Origin: JAKOWB01 sp038363005
GTDB taxonomy: Bacteria > Pseudomonadota > Alphaproteobacteria > Kiloniellales > JACOMY01
Direction: 5' to 3'
DNA: 64,000 bases
Assembly: GCA_038363005.1 (NCBI GenBank)
Contig: JBBQBI010000003.1
Span: 62,001-126,000, forward strand
Of the stretch, positions 16,528 to 25,358 are shown one piece after another. The first letter of the stretch is position 1; every line of letters begins with the position of its first letter. The notes beneath the pieces are model-generated. The model ran no database searches, was not told the origin of the DNA, and saw only the letters and a program-made list of their open reading frames with translations. A program made the position numbers and the translations under genes.

Positions 16528-18135
16528 ATGGCGATGCGGCAGGGTGCGGGGCTATTGGGCGCTGGGCTGGGTGGTGGTGGACTCATCGGCATGAGCTCGG
16601 CGGGGCTGACGCGGCGCACGCTGTTGCGCGGCGCGGCGGCGGCGGGCGCGGTTGGCTTGATCGGCCTCTTGCCCTTCGGCGCCAGCCGGGCGGCTGAGCC
16701 GGTGAAGGGCGGGCAGCTCAACATCGCGGCGACCGGCGGCAGCGCCACCGACAGCCTGGATCCGCGCGCTTTCACCTCGATCTATCACGCCAACGTCGGC
16801 CTGCTCTATGGCAATTGCCTGACCGAGATCGGGCAGGGCAACGAGCTGGTGCCCGAGCTGGCCGAGAGCTGGGAGGTTGACCCCACGGCGAAGCGCTGGG
16901 TCTTCAACATCCGCCAGGGCGTCACCTTCCACAACGGCAAGACCCTGACGGCAGAGGACGTGATCTGGTCGCTGAACCTGCACCGCGGCACCGACACCAA
17001 GTCGGCCGGCAAGGCGCTGCTGGCGGACATCGCCCAGATGACCGCCGACGGCCCGGGCCGGGTGGTGATCGAGCTGGCCAACGCCAACGTCGACCTCGCC
17101 TACATCATGTCGGACTACCGCTTCATCATCGTGCCGGCGGAGAGCGCGGACCTGGGCGCCGGCATAGGCACCGGCCCCTACAAAGTCGAGGAATTCCTGC
17201 CCGGCGAGCACCTGCTGGGCATGCGCAACGAGAACTACTGGAAGGCCGGCCGGGCGCACGCTGACGCGGTCGATCTGCTGGCGATCAACGACGTGACGGC
17301 GCGAACCGCTGGCCTGCAGACCGGCGAGATCCACCTGATCGAGCGCGTCGACCTGAAGACGCTGGAGCTGCTGAAGCAGTCGCCGGACATCCAGGTCTTC
17401 CGCACTGCCGGCTACGCGCACCGCTCCTTCTGCATGCTGTCGGACACCGCGCCCTTCGACAATCTGGACGTCCGCATGGCGCTGAAGTACGCGGTCGACC
17501 GCGAGGAGGTGCTGACCAAGATCCTGCGCGGCTATGGGCGGCTCGGCAACGACCACCCCATCGCCTCGAGCGATCCCATGTTCGCCGCCGACATCCCGCA
17601 GCGGACCTACGACCCGGACAAGGCGAAGTTCCACTGGAAGAAGGGTGGCTACGACGGGCCGATCACGCTGCACACCTCCGAAGCAGCCTTCGCCGAGGCG
17701 GTCGACGCCGCCGTGCTCTACAAGGAGCAGGCGGCCAAGTGCGGCATCCAGATCGAGGTGCAGCGCGAGCCGGCGGACGGCTATTGGTCGGACGTCTGGC
17801 GCAAGAAGCCCTTCGTCGTCGCCTCGTGGGGCGGGCGCCCGACCGCCAACATCATGCTGACCACGGCCTACAAGTCGGATGCCGCCTACAACGACACGCA
17901 CTGGGTGCGGCCGGCCTTCGACCAGTTGCTGGTCGCGGCGCGTGGCGAGCTCGACCTCGCCAAGCGCAAGCAGATGTACCACGACATGCAGCTGATGATT
18001 CACGAGGATGGTGGCGCTCTGATCGCGATGTTCTACGACTACATCGACGCGGCCAGGGCCAATGTCGGAGGCTACGAGCCGGGCAACTTCGCCCTCTCGG
18101 GCTGCCGCGCGGCGGAGCGCTGCTGGCTGGCCTGA
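16528..18135 (+). CDS. Peptide/opine-type ABC transporter substrate-binding protein (Tat-exported)
   Basis: The 535-residue protein is of SBP family 5 (DppA/OppA): PFAM-like openings such as DSLDPRAFTSIYH, VPELAESWEVDPTAKRW and the core VTFHNGKTLTAEDVIWSLN are all present. The N-terminus has a twin-arginine signal (TRRTLLRG, residues 28-35, then a hydrophobic stretch). ATG 16528 follows the strong site AAGGAGGGG; a second methionine at residue 22 is an alternative. It heads a run of seven same-direction genes (16528-24306) with two permeases but no ATPase. The ligand is probably the substrate of the downstream oxygenase and lyase. Confidence 0.9.
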   Translation: MAMRQGAGLLGAGLGGGGLIGMSSAGLTRRTLLRGAAAAGAVGLIGLLPFGASRAAEPVKGGQLNIAATGGSATDSLDPRAFTSIYHANVGLLYGNCLTEIGQGNELVPELAESWEVDPTAKRWVFNIRQGVTFHNGKTLTAEDVIWSLNLHRGTDTKSAGKALLADIAQMTADGPGRVVIELANANVDLAYIMSDYRFIIVPAESADLGAGIGTGPYKVEEFLPGEHLLGMRNENYWKAGRAHADAVDLLAINDVTARTAGLQTGEIHLIERVDLKTLELLKQSPDIQVFRTAGYAHRSFCMLSDTAPFDNLDVRMALKYAVDREEVLTKILRGYGRLGNDHPIASSDPMFAADIPQRTYDPDKAKFHWKKGGYDGPITLHTSEAAFAEAVDAAVLYKEQAAKCGIQIEVQREPADGYWSDVWRKKPFVVASWGGRPTANIMLTTAYKSDAAYNDTHWVRPAFDQLLVAARGELDLAKRKQMYHDMQLMIHEDGGALIAMFYDYIDAARANVGGYEPGNFALSGCRAAERCWLA

Positions 18136-18169
18136 ACGGCGGGCCGTTCGGACGGAAAGGGGGCGCGGC

Positions 18170-19120
18170 TTGCTCTGGTCCTTGATCGGTCAGCGCGTCT
18201 TCTGGGGCTGCGTCACCCTCTTCGTCGTCTCCGTGCTGATCTTCCTCGGCACGGAGATCCTGCCGGGCGACGTCGCCCAGTCGATCCTGGGGCAGGAGGC
18301 GACGCCGGAAGCCGTCGCCGCCCTGCGCCACGACCTGGGCCTCGACGTCCCGCCGCTGCAACGCTACCTCGACTGGGTCGGCGGGTTGCTGCGAGGCGAC
18401 CTCGGGCTTTCGCTGGCCAGCCGCAAGCCGGTGGCCGAACTGGTGGGCGCGCGGCTCGGCAACACCTTCTTCCTGGCCGGGACGGCGGCGCTGGTCGCTA
18501 TACCGCTGTCGCTCGCCCTCGGCCTGCTGGCGGCGCTGCACCAGGACCGGATGCTGGACCGCGGGCTCTCGGTCAGCTCCCTCATCGCCATCTCGGCGCC
18601 GGAGTTCCTGATCGGCTACATCCTGGTCTACCTGCTCTCGGTCCACGCCGGGATCTTTCCGGCGCTGTCGCGCCTGACGCAGCGCATGGACCTGCTGGAG
18701 CAGCTGCGCACCATCGCGCTGCCCTGCCTGACGCTCACCGCGGTGGTGGCGGCGCACACGCTGCGCATGACCCGCGCCTCGATCATCCCGGTTCTGGCGC
18801 AGCCCTATATCGAGACCGCGCTGCTCAAGGGCGTCAGTCGCGCCCGAATCGTGGTGGTGCACGCGTTTCCCAACGCGCTGGCGCCGATCATCTCGGTCGT
18901 CATGCTGACCCTGGCCTACCTGGTGGTCGGCGTGGTGGTGGTCGAGGTGGTCTTCAGCTACCCCGGCATGGGAAAGCTGATGGTCGACGGCGTCGCCAAG
19001 CGCGACATACCGTTGGTGCAGGCCTGTGGGTTGCTCTTCGCCAGCGTCTACATCCTGCTGAACCTGTTGGCGGACGTGCTGGCCGTGCTGGCCAACCCGC
19101 GCCTCAGGCATCCGAAGTGA
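18170..19120 (+). CDS. ABC transporter permease, DppB type
   Basis: The 316-residue membrane protein has the six-helix layout of DppB/OppB permeases: first helix at VFWGCVTLFVVSVLIFLGTE, the periplasmic LPGDVA region, and the EAA-type loop ETALLKGVSRARIVVVHAFPNAL. A TTG at 18170 preceded by GAAAGGGGG is chosen as start. It gives the usual N-terminus (xWSLIGQR) and lies 34 bases after the binding protein stop. A longer frame to 18062 would overlap the binding protein gene and is unlikely. Confidence 0.88.
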   Translation: MLWSLIGQRVFWGCVTLFVVSVLIFLGTEILPGDVAQSILGQEATPEAVAALRHDLGLDVPPLQRYLDWVGGLLRGDLGLSLASRKPVAELVGARLGNTFFLAGTAALVAIPLSLALGLLAALHQDRMLDRGLSVSSLIAISAPEFLIGYILVYLLSVHAGIFPALSRLTQRMDLLEQLRTIALPCLTLTAVVAAHTLRMTRASIIPVLAQPYIETALLKGVSRARIVVVHAFPNALAPIISVVMLTLAYLVVGVVVVEVVFSYPGMGKLMVDGVAKRDIPLVQACGLLFASVYILLNLLADVLAVLANPRLRHPK

Positions 19121-19127
19121 GGCGGCG

Positions 19128-19931
19128 ATGAACCGGCGCCTCACCCTCGCGGCCCGTATGGGCCTCGCCATCATCCTGCTGAATATCTTCGCTGCCCTGG
19201 CCGGGCCGGCCGTCGCGCCCTATGGCGAGACCGACATCGTGGCCGACGTCTGGCAGTCGCCTTCAGCCGAGCACTGGCTCGGTACCGACAACCTGGGCCG
19301 CGACATGCTGAGCCGCCTGCTCTACGGCGCGCAGAACACCGTGCTGCTGGCCCTGCTGATCACTGCCATCTCCTTCCTGGTCGGCACGATGCTGGGCCTG
19401 ACCGCGGCGGTGGTGGGTGGCTGGGTGGACCAGGCGCTGGGGCGCGGTATCGACGTGGTGATGGCCTTCCCCACGCTGATCCTCTCGCTTGTGGTGCTAA
19501 CCATCACCGGGTCTTCGATCCCGGCGCTGGTCGCCGTGGTGGCGCTGCTGGATTCCACGCGCGTCTTCCGCCTGTCGCGAGCCGTTGCCCGCGACATCGC
19601 GGTGATGGACTATGTCGAGGCGGCACGCCTGCGGGGCGAGCGCATCTGGTGGGTGATGCGCCACGAGGTGCTGCCCAACGCGCTGCCGCCGCTGGTCGCC
19701 GAGTTTGGCCTGCGCTTCTGCTTCGCCAGCCTCTTCATCTCCTCGCTCTCCTTCCTTGGTCTTGGCCTGCAGCCGCCGCAGGCCGATTGGGGCGGCATGG
19801 TGCGCGACAACGCCAACGCCATCTCCTTCGGCCTGCTGGTGCCGCTGTTCCCGGCATTGGCCCTGGCGCTGCTGACTGTCGGGGTCAACCTGGTGGTCGA
19901 CTGGCTGATGAAGCGGAGCCAGCCGCGATGA
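19128..19931 (+). CDS. ABC transporter permease, DppC type
   Basis: The 267-residue protein is a DppC/OppC permease. It has an N-terminal helix, the conserved HWLGTDNLGRDMLSRLLYGA segment before the transport domain, and the coupling loop DYVEAARLRGERIWWVMRHEVLPNAL. It starts 7 bases after the DppB-type gene and overlaps the LysR gene by 4 bases (ATGA). With its partner it forms the membrane channel; ATPases are not encoded in this operon. Confidence 0.9.
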   Translation: MNRRLTLAARMGLAIILLNIFAALAGPAVAPYGETDIVADVWQSPSAEHWLGTDNLGRDMLSRLLYGAQNTVLLALLITAISFLVGTMLGLTAAVVGGWVDQALGRGIDVVMAFPTLILSLVVLTITGSSIPALVAVVALLDSTRVFRLSRAVARDIAVMDYVEAARLRGERIWWVMRHEVLPNALPPLVAEFGLRFCFASLFISSLSFLGLGLQPPQADWGGMVRDNANAISFGLLVPLFPALALALLTVGVNLVVDWLMKRSQPR

Positions 19932-20839
19932 AGCCGCTCAACATTTCCTTCCGGCAGATGCAGGCCTTCGTCGCGCTGGCGCACGCCGGCAGCTACCGTG
20001 CCGCCGCACGCGAGCTGAACCTGTCGCAATCCACCCTTTCGACCACGATCCAGCAGATCGAGACCGCGCTCGGCGTCACGCTGTTCGACCGCACCACGCG
20101 CCGGGTGGAGCTGACGGCCGTCGGCCGCGACCTGCTGCGTGCCGCGACGCGCATCCTGGAGGACGTGGCGGCGACCCTCAGCGACGTGCGGGCGGTGGCC
20201 GAAGGGCGTCGCGGCCAGGTCGTGGTTTCCAGCGTCTATTCCTTCGCCTCCTGGGTGCTGCCGCGGGTGATCGCGGAGTACAGCGCGCGCTTTCCCAACG
20301 TCGCGGTGAAGGTGCTCGACTTCTCCAGCCGCGGCGTGCAACAGAGCCTGCTGATCGGTGAGGCCGACCTCGGCATTTGCGGATCGCACGGCCTGCACGA
20401 TGACCTGGAGTTCACCCACATGGCGGTGGACCGTTATTGCGCGCTGCTGCCGGCCGGCCACGCCCTGGCGCGCCGCCGCCGCGTCACCTGGCGCGAGCTG
20501 CTGCGCCAGCCCTTCGTCGCCCTGGCGCGCGGCACGCAGATCCGCGAGATCCTGGAATCCGCACTGCGTCCGCACGAATTGACCATCCGCGCCACGCACG
20601 AGGCCACGCACTCGGCCGTGCTGGCGGCGATGGTCGAGCGCGGACTCGGCGTCACCGCGCTGCCCGAGACGGCGCTGCGTGCCATGCCGCTGGGCGACCT
20701 GGTCTACCGGCCGGCGGTGGAGCCGGTAATCGAGCGCGATGTCGGCCTGCTGCAGCGGCGCGGCCGTTCGCTCTCGCCCGTGGCGCAGTCCTTCTGCGAG
20801 GAGCTGCAGCGCCTCGTGGCCCGCGATTTTCCGCAATGA
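19928..20839 (+). CDS. LysR-family transcriptional regulator
   Basis: The 303-residue protein has an N-terminal winged helix-turn-helix (FRQMQAFVALAHAGSYRAAARELNLSQSTLSTTIQQIE) and a periplasmic-binding-like effector domain (about 95-300). It overlaps the preceding permease gene by ATGA and lies inside the operon rather than divergent to it, which is less usual for LysR regulators. It probably controls the operon in response to the imported compound. The inverted repeat at 16388-16420 is a candidate binding site. Confidence 0.92.
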   Translation: MKPLNISFRQMQAFVALAHAGSYRAAARELNLSQSTLSTTIQQIETALGVTLFDRTTRRVELTAVGRDLLRAATRILEDVAATLSDVRAVAEGRRGQVVVSSVYSFASWVLPRVIAEYSARFPNVAVKVLDFSSRGVQQSLLIGEADLGICGSHGLHDDLEFTHMAVDRYCALLPAGHALARRRRVTWRELLRQPFVALARGTQIREILESALRPHELTIRATHEATHSAVLAAMVERGLGVTALPETALRAMPLGDLVYRPAVEPVIERDVGLLQRRGRSLSPVAQSFCEELQRLVARDFPQ

Positions 20840-20864
20840 CCTCCAGGCCCCAGGAGACCAGGCG

Positions 20865-21839
20865 ATGACCCTGACCGTCAGGCAGCTTGCGCTTTCGGAG
20901 ATACCGGTGATCGGCATCGGCGGCCTGGGCCGCGGCGGCGCCGGCACCACAGTGGTAATCGCCGAGGCGATCCGCCGCGCCAGCGAGCAGGTCGGCTTCT
21001 TCTACGTCAAGGACCACGGCATCCCACCGGCGCTGCGCGAGCGGGCCCTGGCCCAGGCCAAGCATTTCTTCGCGCTGCCCGACGCCGCCAAGCGCGAGGT
21101 GCAGGTGAATCGCCGCCATCGCGGCTACATCCCGGTTGGCGACGCGCGCATGTACGGCAAGGGTCGTCCCGACCTGAAGGAGAGCTTCAAGTGGGGGCTG
21201 GAGTTGCCGGCCAGCGATCCCGAGGTGATGGCCGGGCGGCCGCTGATGGGGCCGAACCAGTGGCCGGCGACGCCGCCCGGCCTGCGCGGGGCGCTCTATG
21301 ACTGGTTCACGTCTGTGATGGCCTGCGGCGACCGCATACTCGGCGCCATAGCCGTCAGCTTGGGCCTGCAGGAGGATTTCTTCGCCGCCAGCTACCGCAA
21401 GCCGCTGTCGCGCGGCGGCATCATCCACTACCCGGCGCAGGACCCGCAGTCGCCGGCCGACCAGTACGGCGTCGCGCCGCATAGCGACTATGGCTGCCTT
21501 ACGCTGCTTTGGCAGGACGATACCGGCGGGCTGCAGGTCAAGGGTCGCGCCGGCGACTGGATCGCGGCGACACCGATCGAGGACAGCTTCGTCATCAACA
21601 TCGGCGACCTGCTGGCGCGTTGGTCGAACGAACGCTTCGTCTCCACGCCGCACCGCGTAGTCAATGCCTCGGACCGCGACCGCTACTCCATGGTGGTGTT
21701 CCACGATCCGCATGGTGACACCGTGGTTGACCCGCGCGACATGGCGCTGCCGCCAGGTATGGCGCCGCTGCACGCGCCGATCCGCGTATCCGACTACATC
21801 GCCGGCCGCTTCGCCGAAGCCTTCACCTATAAGAGCTGA
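20865..21839 (+). CDS. Isopenicillin N synthase-like 2-oxoglutarate/Fe(II) oxygenase
   Basis: The 324-residue protein has the DIOX_N-like start (SEQVGFFYVKDHGIP) and the jelly-roll 2OG-Fe(II) domain. The facial triad is H206-x-D208 (APHSDYG) and H263 (STPHRVVN), and R273-Y-S275 matches the co-substrate binding RxS motif. Relatives include IPNS, gibberellin oxidases, ethylene-forming enzyme and many uncharacterised bacterial proteins, so the reaction is unknown; hydroxylation or oxidative cleavage of the imported compound is likely. ATG 20865 follows a GGAGACCA region 26 bases after lysR. It is 8 bases upstream of the lyase gene. Confidence 0.88.
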   Translation: MTLTVRQLALSEIPVIGIGGLGRGGAGTTVVIAEAIRRASEQVGFFYVKDHGIPPALRERALAQAKHFFALPDAAKREVQVNRRHRGYIPVGDARMYGKGRPDLKESFKWGLELPASDPEVMAGRPLMGPNQWPATPPGLRGALYDWFTSVMACGDRILGAIAVSLGLQEDFFAASYRKPLSRGGIIHYPAQDPQSPADQYGVAPHSDYGCLTLLWQDDTGGLQVKGRAGDWIAATPIEDSFVINIGDLLARWSNERFVSTPHRVVNASDRDRYSMVVFHDPHGDTVVDPRDMALPPGMAPLHAPIRVSDYIAGRFAEAFTYKS

Positions 21840-21847
21840 GAGCGCGC

Positions 21848-23308
21848 ATGACCGTTACGCTGGATCGTCGCGGCGACTTCACGCTGGAAAACTTCCACCG
21901 CGCCGCCTGGATGGGCGAGGCGGTGGCCATCGCCCCCGCTGCCGAGCAGCGCATGGCAGCGCGGCGCGCCGCCTTCATAGCCTACCTGGCGCAGGACCCA
22001 CCGCCCGTCGTCTACAGCGTCACCAGCGGCTACGGCGACGCCGCCGGCAAGCAGCTCGATGCCGCGGGACGGCGGCAGCAGGCCGAGCGCCCGCCCTATC
22101 ACCACGGCATCGACATGGGCCCACCGCTGCCAGCGCGCATCGTGCGCGGCATTCTTTTCGCGCGCTTGACCACACTGCTGGAGGGCGAGGCGGCGGTGCG
22201 CCCGGTGATCGCCCGCCGCGTCGCCGAGCTGCTCGACGGCCGGCCGCTGCCGACCCTTGGCCGGGAAGCGCTTATGGCATCCGGCGAGGTCGACCAGCTC
22301 GTCGCCCTGCTGCATCCGCTGCTGGGACCGGGGCTGGAGGAGAAGGAGGGCGGCGCGCTGCAGAACGGCTGCCCCGCCGCTGGCGCGCTGGCCGCCGACA
22401 CGGCGCTCCGCGCCGCGCGGCGGCGCTGGCTGGCGGCCCAGGTCCTGGCGCTCTCGGTCGAGGCCGCGCGCGCCCCCCTGGATCCCTTCGACCCGGTCCA
22501 CGCCGAGCTGCTGCCTGACCCGGCCGAGGGCGCGGCGCTCGCCGCCGTCGGCCGCTGCCTGGCCGGCGCTTCCGCCGAGGGGCGGCGCAGCTACCAGGCT
22601 CCGGTCTCCTGGCGCATCGTGCCGCGCGTGCTGGCCCAGGCCTGGCGCGCGGGCACGCAGCTCGCCGAAGCGGCGACCTTCGCCCTGCAGTCGATCGGCG
22701 ACAACCCGGTCTTCCTGCCACCGACGCCGGAGCATCCGCTGGGCCGTACCTTGGCAACCGGCGGCTATCACAACGCCACGCTGGCGCCGGCCACCGACGC
22801 CGTCGGCTTCGCCTGGGTCGATATCGCCACGCTGGCCTCGCGCCATGTCGACAAGCTGATGCTGGCGGAATTCAACGGCCATTCGCTTGGCCTTTCGGCG
22901 CCGGGTCAGTTGATCGGCGTGCGGCGCCTGACCCATGCCTATGCCTGGTTCCGCCAGCGCATGAGCGAGGCGGCGCGCCCGACGCTACTGCCGATGGACG
23001 ATGGCGGCGTATTCCAGAGCGACCTCTTCTTGCCGTCTTTCCTGGCCTGGGAGCGCGAGGAGGCGCTGGCCCGCGACCTCGATGCCTGTCTCGCCATTCT
23101 GGGAGTGGTGGCAAGCCAGGCGTTGTGGCTCGACAGCCGCGCGCCCGCACCGCCCCTGGTGCCGCTGCTGGGCAGCCTGCGGGCCGCCGTGCCGCCGGTG
23201 GAGAGCCCTCGCGATCTCGGCGCCGAGATCGGCGTCCTGCGCGACCGCTTCACCGCCTGGTGCGAGGGCGAGGACGCCGCGCTGCCGATGGAGCCGCCGC
23301 CGCCATGA
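21848..23308 (+). CDS. Divergent aromatic amino acid lyase (HAL/PAL/TAL family)
   Basis: The 486-residue protein follows the histidine/phenylalanine ammonia-lyase fold: VYSVTSGYGD matches the VYGVNTGFG loop, and SIGDNPVF matches the conserved DNP segment. The A144-S145-G146 triad needed to form the MIO cofactor is present in LMASGEVDQL, so electrophilic lyase or aminomutase chemistry is possible. Deviations are GE instead of GD after the triad, and QAPVSWR where HAL has QDxYSxR, which loses the active-site tyrosine. The substrate is therefore probably not plain histidine. It overlaps the amidohydrolase gene by 4 bases. Confidence 0.8.
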   Translation: MTVTLDRRGDFTLENFHRAAWMGEAVAIAPAAEQRMAARRAAFIAYLAQDPPPVVYSVTSGYGDAAGKQLDAAGRRQQAERPPYHHGIDMGPPLPARIVRGILFARLTTLLEGEAAVRPVIARRVAELLDGRPLPTLGREALMASGEVDQLVALLHPLLGPGLEEKEGGALQNGCPAAGALAADTALRAARRRWLAAQVLALSVEAARAPLDPFDPVHAELLPDPAEGAALAAVGRCLAGASAEGRRSYQAPVSWRIVPRVLAQAWRAGTQLAEAATFALQSIGDNPVFLPPTPEHPLGRTLATGGYHNATLAPATDAVGFAWVDIATLASRHVDKLMLAEFNGHSLGLSAPGQLIGVRRLTHAYAWFRQRMSEAARPTLLPMDDGGVFQSDLFLPSFLAWEREEALARDLDACLAILGVVASQALWLDSRAPAPPLVPLLGSLRAAVPPVESPRDLGAEIGVLRDRFTAWCEGEDAALPMEPPPP

Positions 23309-24306
23309 CTTACTCCGCCCGCGGTGGCGCCATCGACATGCATGCGCACTTCTATGGCGAGACGCTAATGAAGGCGCTTGAGCGGCGTGACGCGCCGCCC
23401 TTCGTCGAGCGCGATGGCAGCGGCAAGCGCTGGCTGGTGGCGCCGACCGCGCGTTTCCCGGTGACGTCCGTGATGGGCGAGGCGGCGGCGCGGGTGCGTC
23501 TGCTGGACGAGGCCGGGATCACGCGGCAGCTGCTGACTTTTCCCGGGGCGCTGGGAGCCGATGCGCTTCCTGCGGCGGAAGCGAGGCCGCTGATCCGCGA
23601 CTGCAACGACGAGCTGGCGGCGGTACGGCGCGCCCATCCGGCACGCTTTGCCACGCTGGCGGGGCTGCCCTTCGCCGATCCCGATGCCGCCGTCGCCGAG
23701 CTGGAGCGAGCCTGCGGGCCGCTTGGCCACCGCGGCTTCATCCTGCCGGCCAACTTCCTGCTGGAAAGCCGGCGGCTGGATGCGCTGCTGCCGCTGCTGG
23801 CCGCCGCCGACGAACTTGGCGCGCACGTCATGGTGCATGCCGGTCCGCGCCCCGGCGAGCTGGGGCAGGCGGCGGTGCAGTTCGCCGACCTGCAGCTCCA
23901 CCGCGGCTCCAGCGTGGCGCTGCAGGCAGCCATGACGCAAGCGACGCTGACGCTGATCTTCTCGGACGTGATGGAGCGCTTCCCGCGCGTCACGCTGCAG
24001 GTCATCAACTTGGGTGGGGTGCTGCCCTTCCTGGTCGAGCGCATGGACCAGGTGGCGGCGGGACGGCGGCCAGGCGATCCGCTGCCCTCGGCGCTGGCGC
24101 CGCGCGTCTATGTCGATAGCGCCTCCTTCGGTCCGCGCGCCCTGGCGCTGGCGGCCGGTGTATTCGGTGCCGATCGCGTGCTGTTGGGAAGCGACTGCCC
24201 GATCTTCGATGCCGCGGCGGCGGTGCGCGCCGTCGCCGACAGCGCCCTGGCGCCGGCCGAGCGCGCCGCCATCGCCCGTGAGAACGCGCTCGCGCTGCTC
24301 GGCTAG
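23305..24306 (+). CDS. Amidohydrolase-family protein, ACMSD-like
   Basis: The 333-residue TIM-barrel protein has the metal ligands H13-x-H15 (IDMHAHF), H178 (MVHAG) and D297 (GSDCP), spaced as in 2-amino-3-carboxymuconate semialdehyde decarboxylase and other amidohydrolase_2 enzymes. The family histidine in AHGGG is replaced: the segment reads VINLGGVLPF, with leucine 236 in its place. Family members decarboxylate or hydrolyse ring-cleavage and acid intermediates. It is last in the operon, and its stop overlaps the convergent acr3 stop by 4 bases (CTAG). The start is fixed by the ATGA overlap with the lyase gene. Confidence 0.85.
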   Translation: MTYSARGGAIDMHAHFYGETLMKALERRDAPPFVERDGSGKRWLVAPTARFPVTSVMGEAAARVRLLDEAGITRQLLTFPGALGADALPAAEARPLIRDCNDELAAVRRAHPARFATLAGLPFADPDAAVAELERACGPLGHRGFILPANFLLESRRLDALLPLLAAADELGAHVMVHAGPRPGELGQAAVQFADLQLHRGSSVALQAAMTQATLTLIFSDVMERFPRVTLQVINLGGVLPFLVERMDQVAAGRRPGDPLPSALAPRVYVDSASFGPRALALAAGVFGADRVLLGSDCPIFDAAAAVRAVADSALAPAERAAIARENALALLG

Positions 24307-25358
24307 CTTCCGGGAAACCAGTGCCGGGTGCGGTTCGCGAAGGCTACCAGCGACAGCATCACCGGCACCTCGACCAGCACGCCGACCACGGTGGCTAGCG
24401 CGGCGCCGGACTGCAGGCCGAACAGGCTGATGGCCACCGCCACCGCCAGCTCGAAGAAGTTCGAGGTGCTGATCAGCGCGCAGGGCGCCGCGACATTGAA
24501 AGGAATGCGCCAGGCGCGCGCCGCCAGGTAGGCGATGGCAAAGATGCCATAGGACTGCAACAGCAGCGGCACGGCGATCAGCGCGATCAGCAGCGGCTGC
24601 GCCAGGATCACCTGGCCCTGGAAGCCGAACAGCAGCACCACGGTCAGCAGCAGCCCCAGCACCGAGATCGGCTTGACCCGACGGGTGAAGCCGGCAACCG
24701 CAGCCTCCGACGCCAGCCGCCGGCGTGTCACCCAGCCGGCCAGCAGCGGGATCACGACATACAACCCGACCGACAGCAGCAGCGTGTCCCAGGGCACCGC
24801 GATGTCGGTGACACCCAGCAGCAGGGCGACGATGGGGGCGAAGGCGACCACCATAATGAGGTCGTTCGCCGCCACCTGCACCAGGGTGTAGGTGGGGTCG
24901 CCGCGGGTCATCTGCGACCAGACGAAGACCATGGCGGTGCAGGGCGCGGCGCCCAGCAGGATCAGCCCGGCGATGTATTGCTGCGCGTCGGCCGGTGGGA
25001 TCAATCCGGCGAAGACTACCTCGAAGAACAGCAGCCCCAGCGCCGCCATGGTGAAGGGCTTGATCAGCCAGTTCACCGCCAAGGTGACGATGAGCCCTTT
25101 GGGTCGCTCGCCGATGCGGCGGATCGAGCCGAAGTCCACCGCCACCATCATGGGATAGACCATGGCCCAGATCAGCAGCGCGACCGGCAGGTTGACCGAG
25201 GCTACCTCCCACCCGGCCAGCGCGGCGAAGATGCCGGGGAAGGCGTCGCCCAGCAGCAGCCCGGCGGCGATGCAGAGCGCCACCCAGAGGCTGAGCCAGC
25301 GCTCGAAGACGCCGATGCCGCCGGGTGCCGGGGCAGGCCGTGCCACCGTCTCAGTCAT
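24303..25358 (-). CDS. acr3: Arsenite efflux transporter, ACR3 family
   Basis: The 351-residue inner-membrane protein has ten hydrophobic segments and the ACR3 signatures: C140 in GAAPCTAMVFVWS (the essential thiol in the fourth helix) and E303 in SNFFELAVAVAI. ACR3 proteins export arsenite, and sometimes antimonite, using the proton gradient. Its start overlaps the arsC stop by 8 bases, so it is translated with arsC and arsR from one message. The start at 25358 (MTETVARP) is chosen over the longer open frame. Confidence 0.94.
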   Translation of the reverse strand: MTETVARPAPAPGGIGVFERWLSLWVALCIAAGLLLGDAFPGIFAALAGWEVASVNLPVALLIWAMVYPMMVAVDFGSIRRIGERPKGLIVTLAVNWLIKPFTMAALGLLFFEVVFAGLIPPADAQQYIAGLILLGAAPCTAMVFVWSQMTRGDPTYTLVQVAANDLIMVVAFAPIVALLLGVTDIAVPWDTLLLSVGLYVVIPLLAGWVTRRRLASEAAVAGFTRRVKPISVLGLLLTVVLLFGFQGQVILAQPLLIALIAVPLLLQSYGIFAIAYLAARAWRIPFNVAAPCALISTSNFFELAVAVAISLFGLQSGAALATVVGVLVEVPVMLSLVAFANRTRHWFPGS

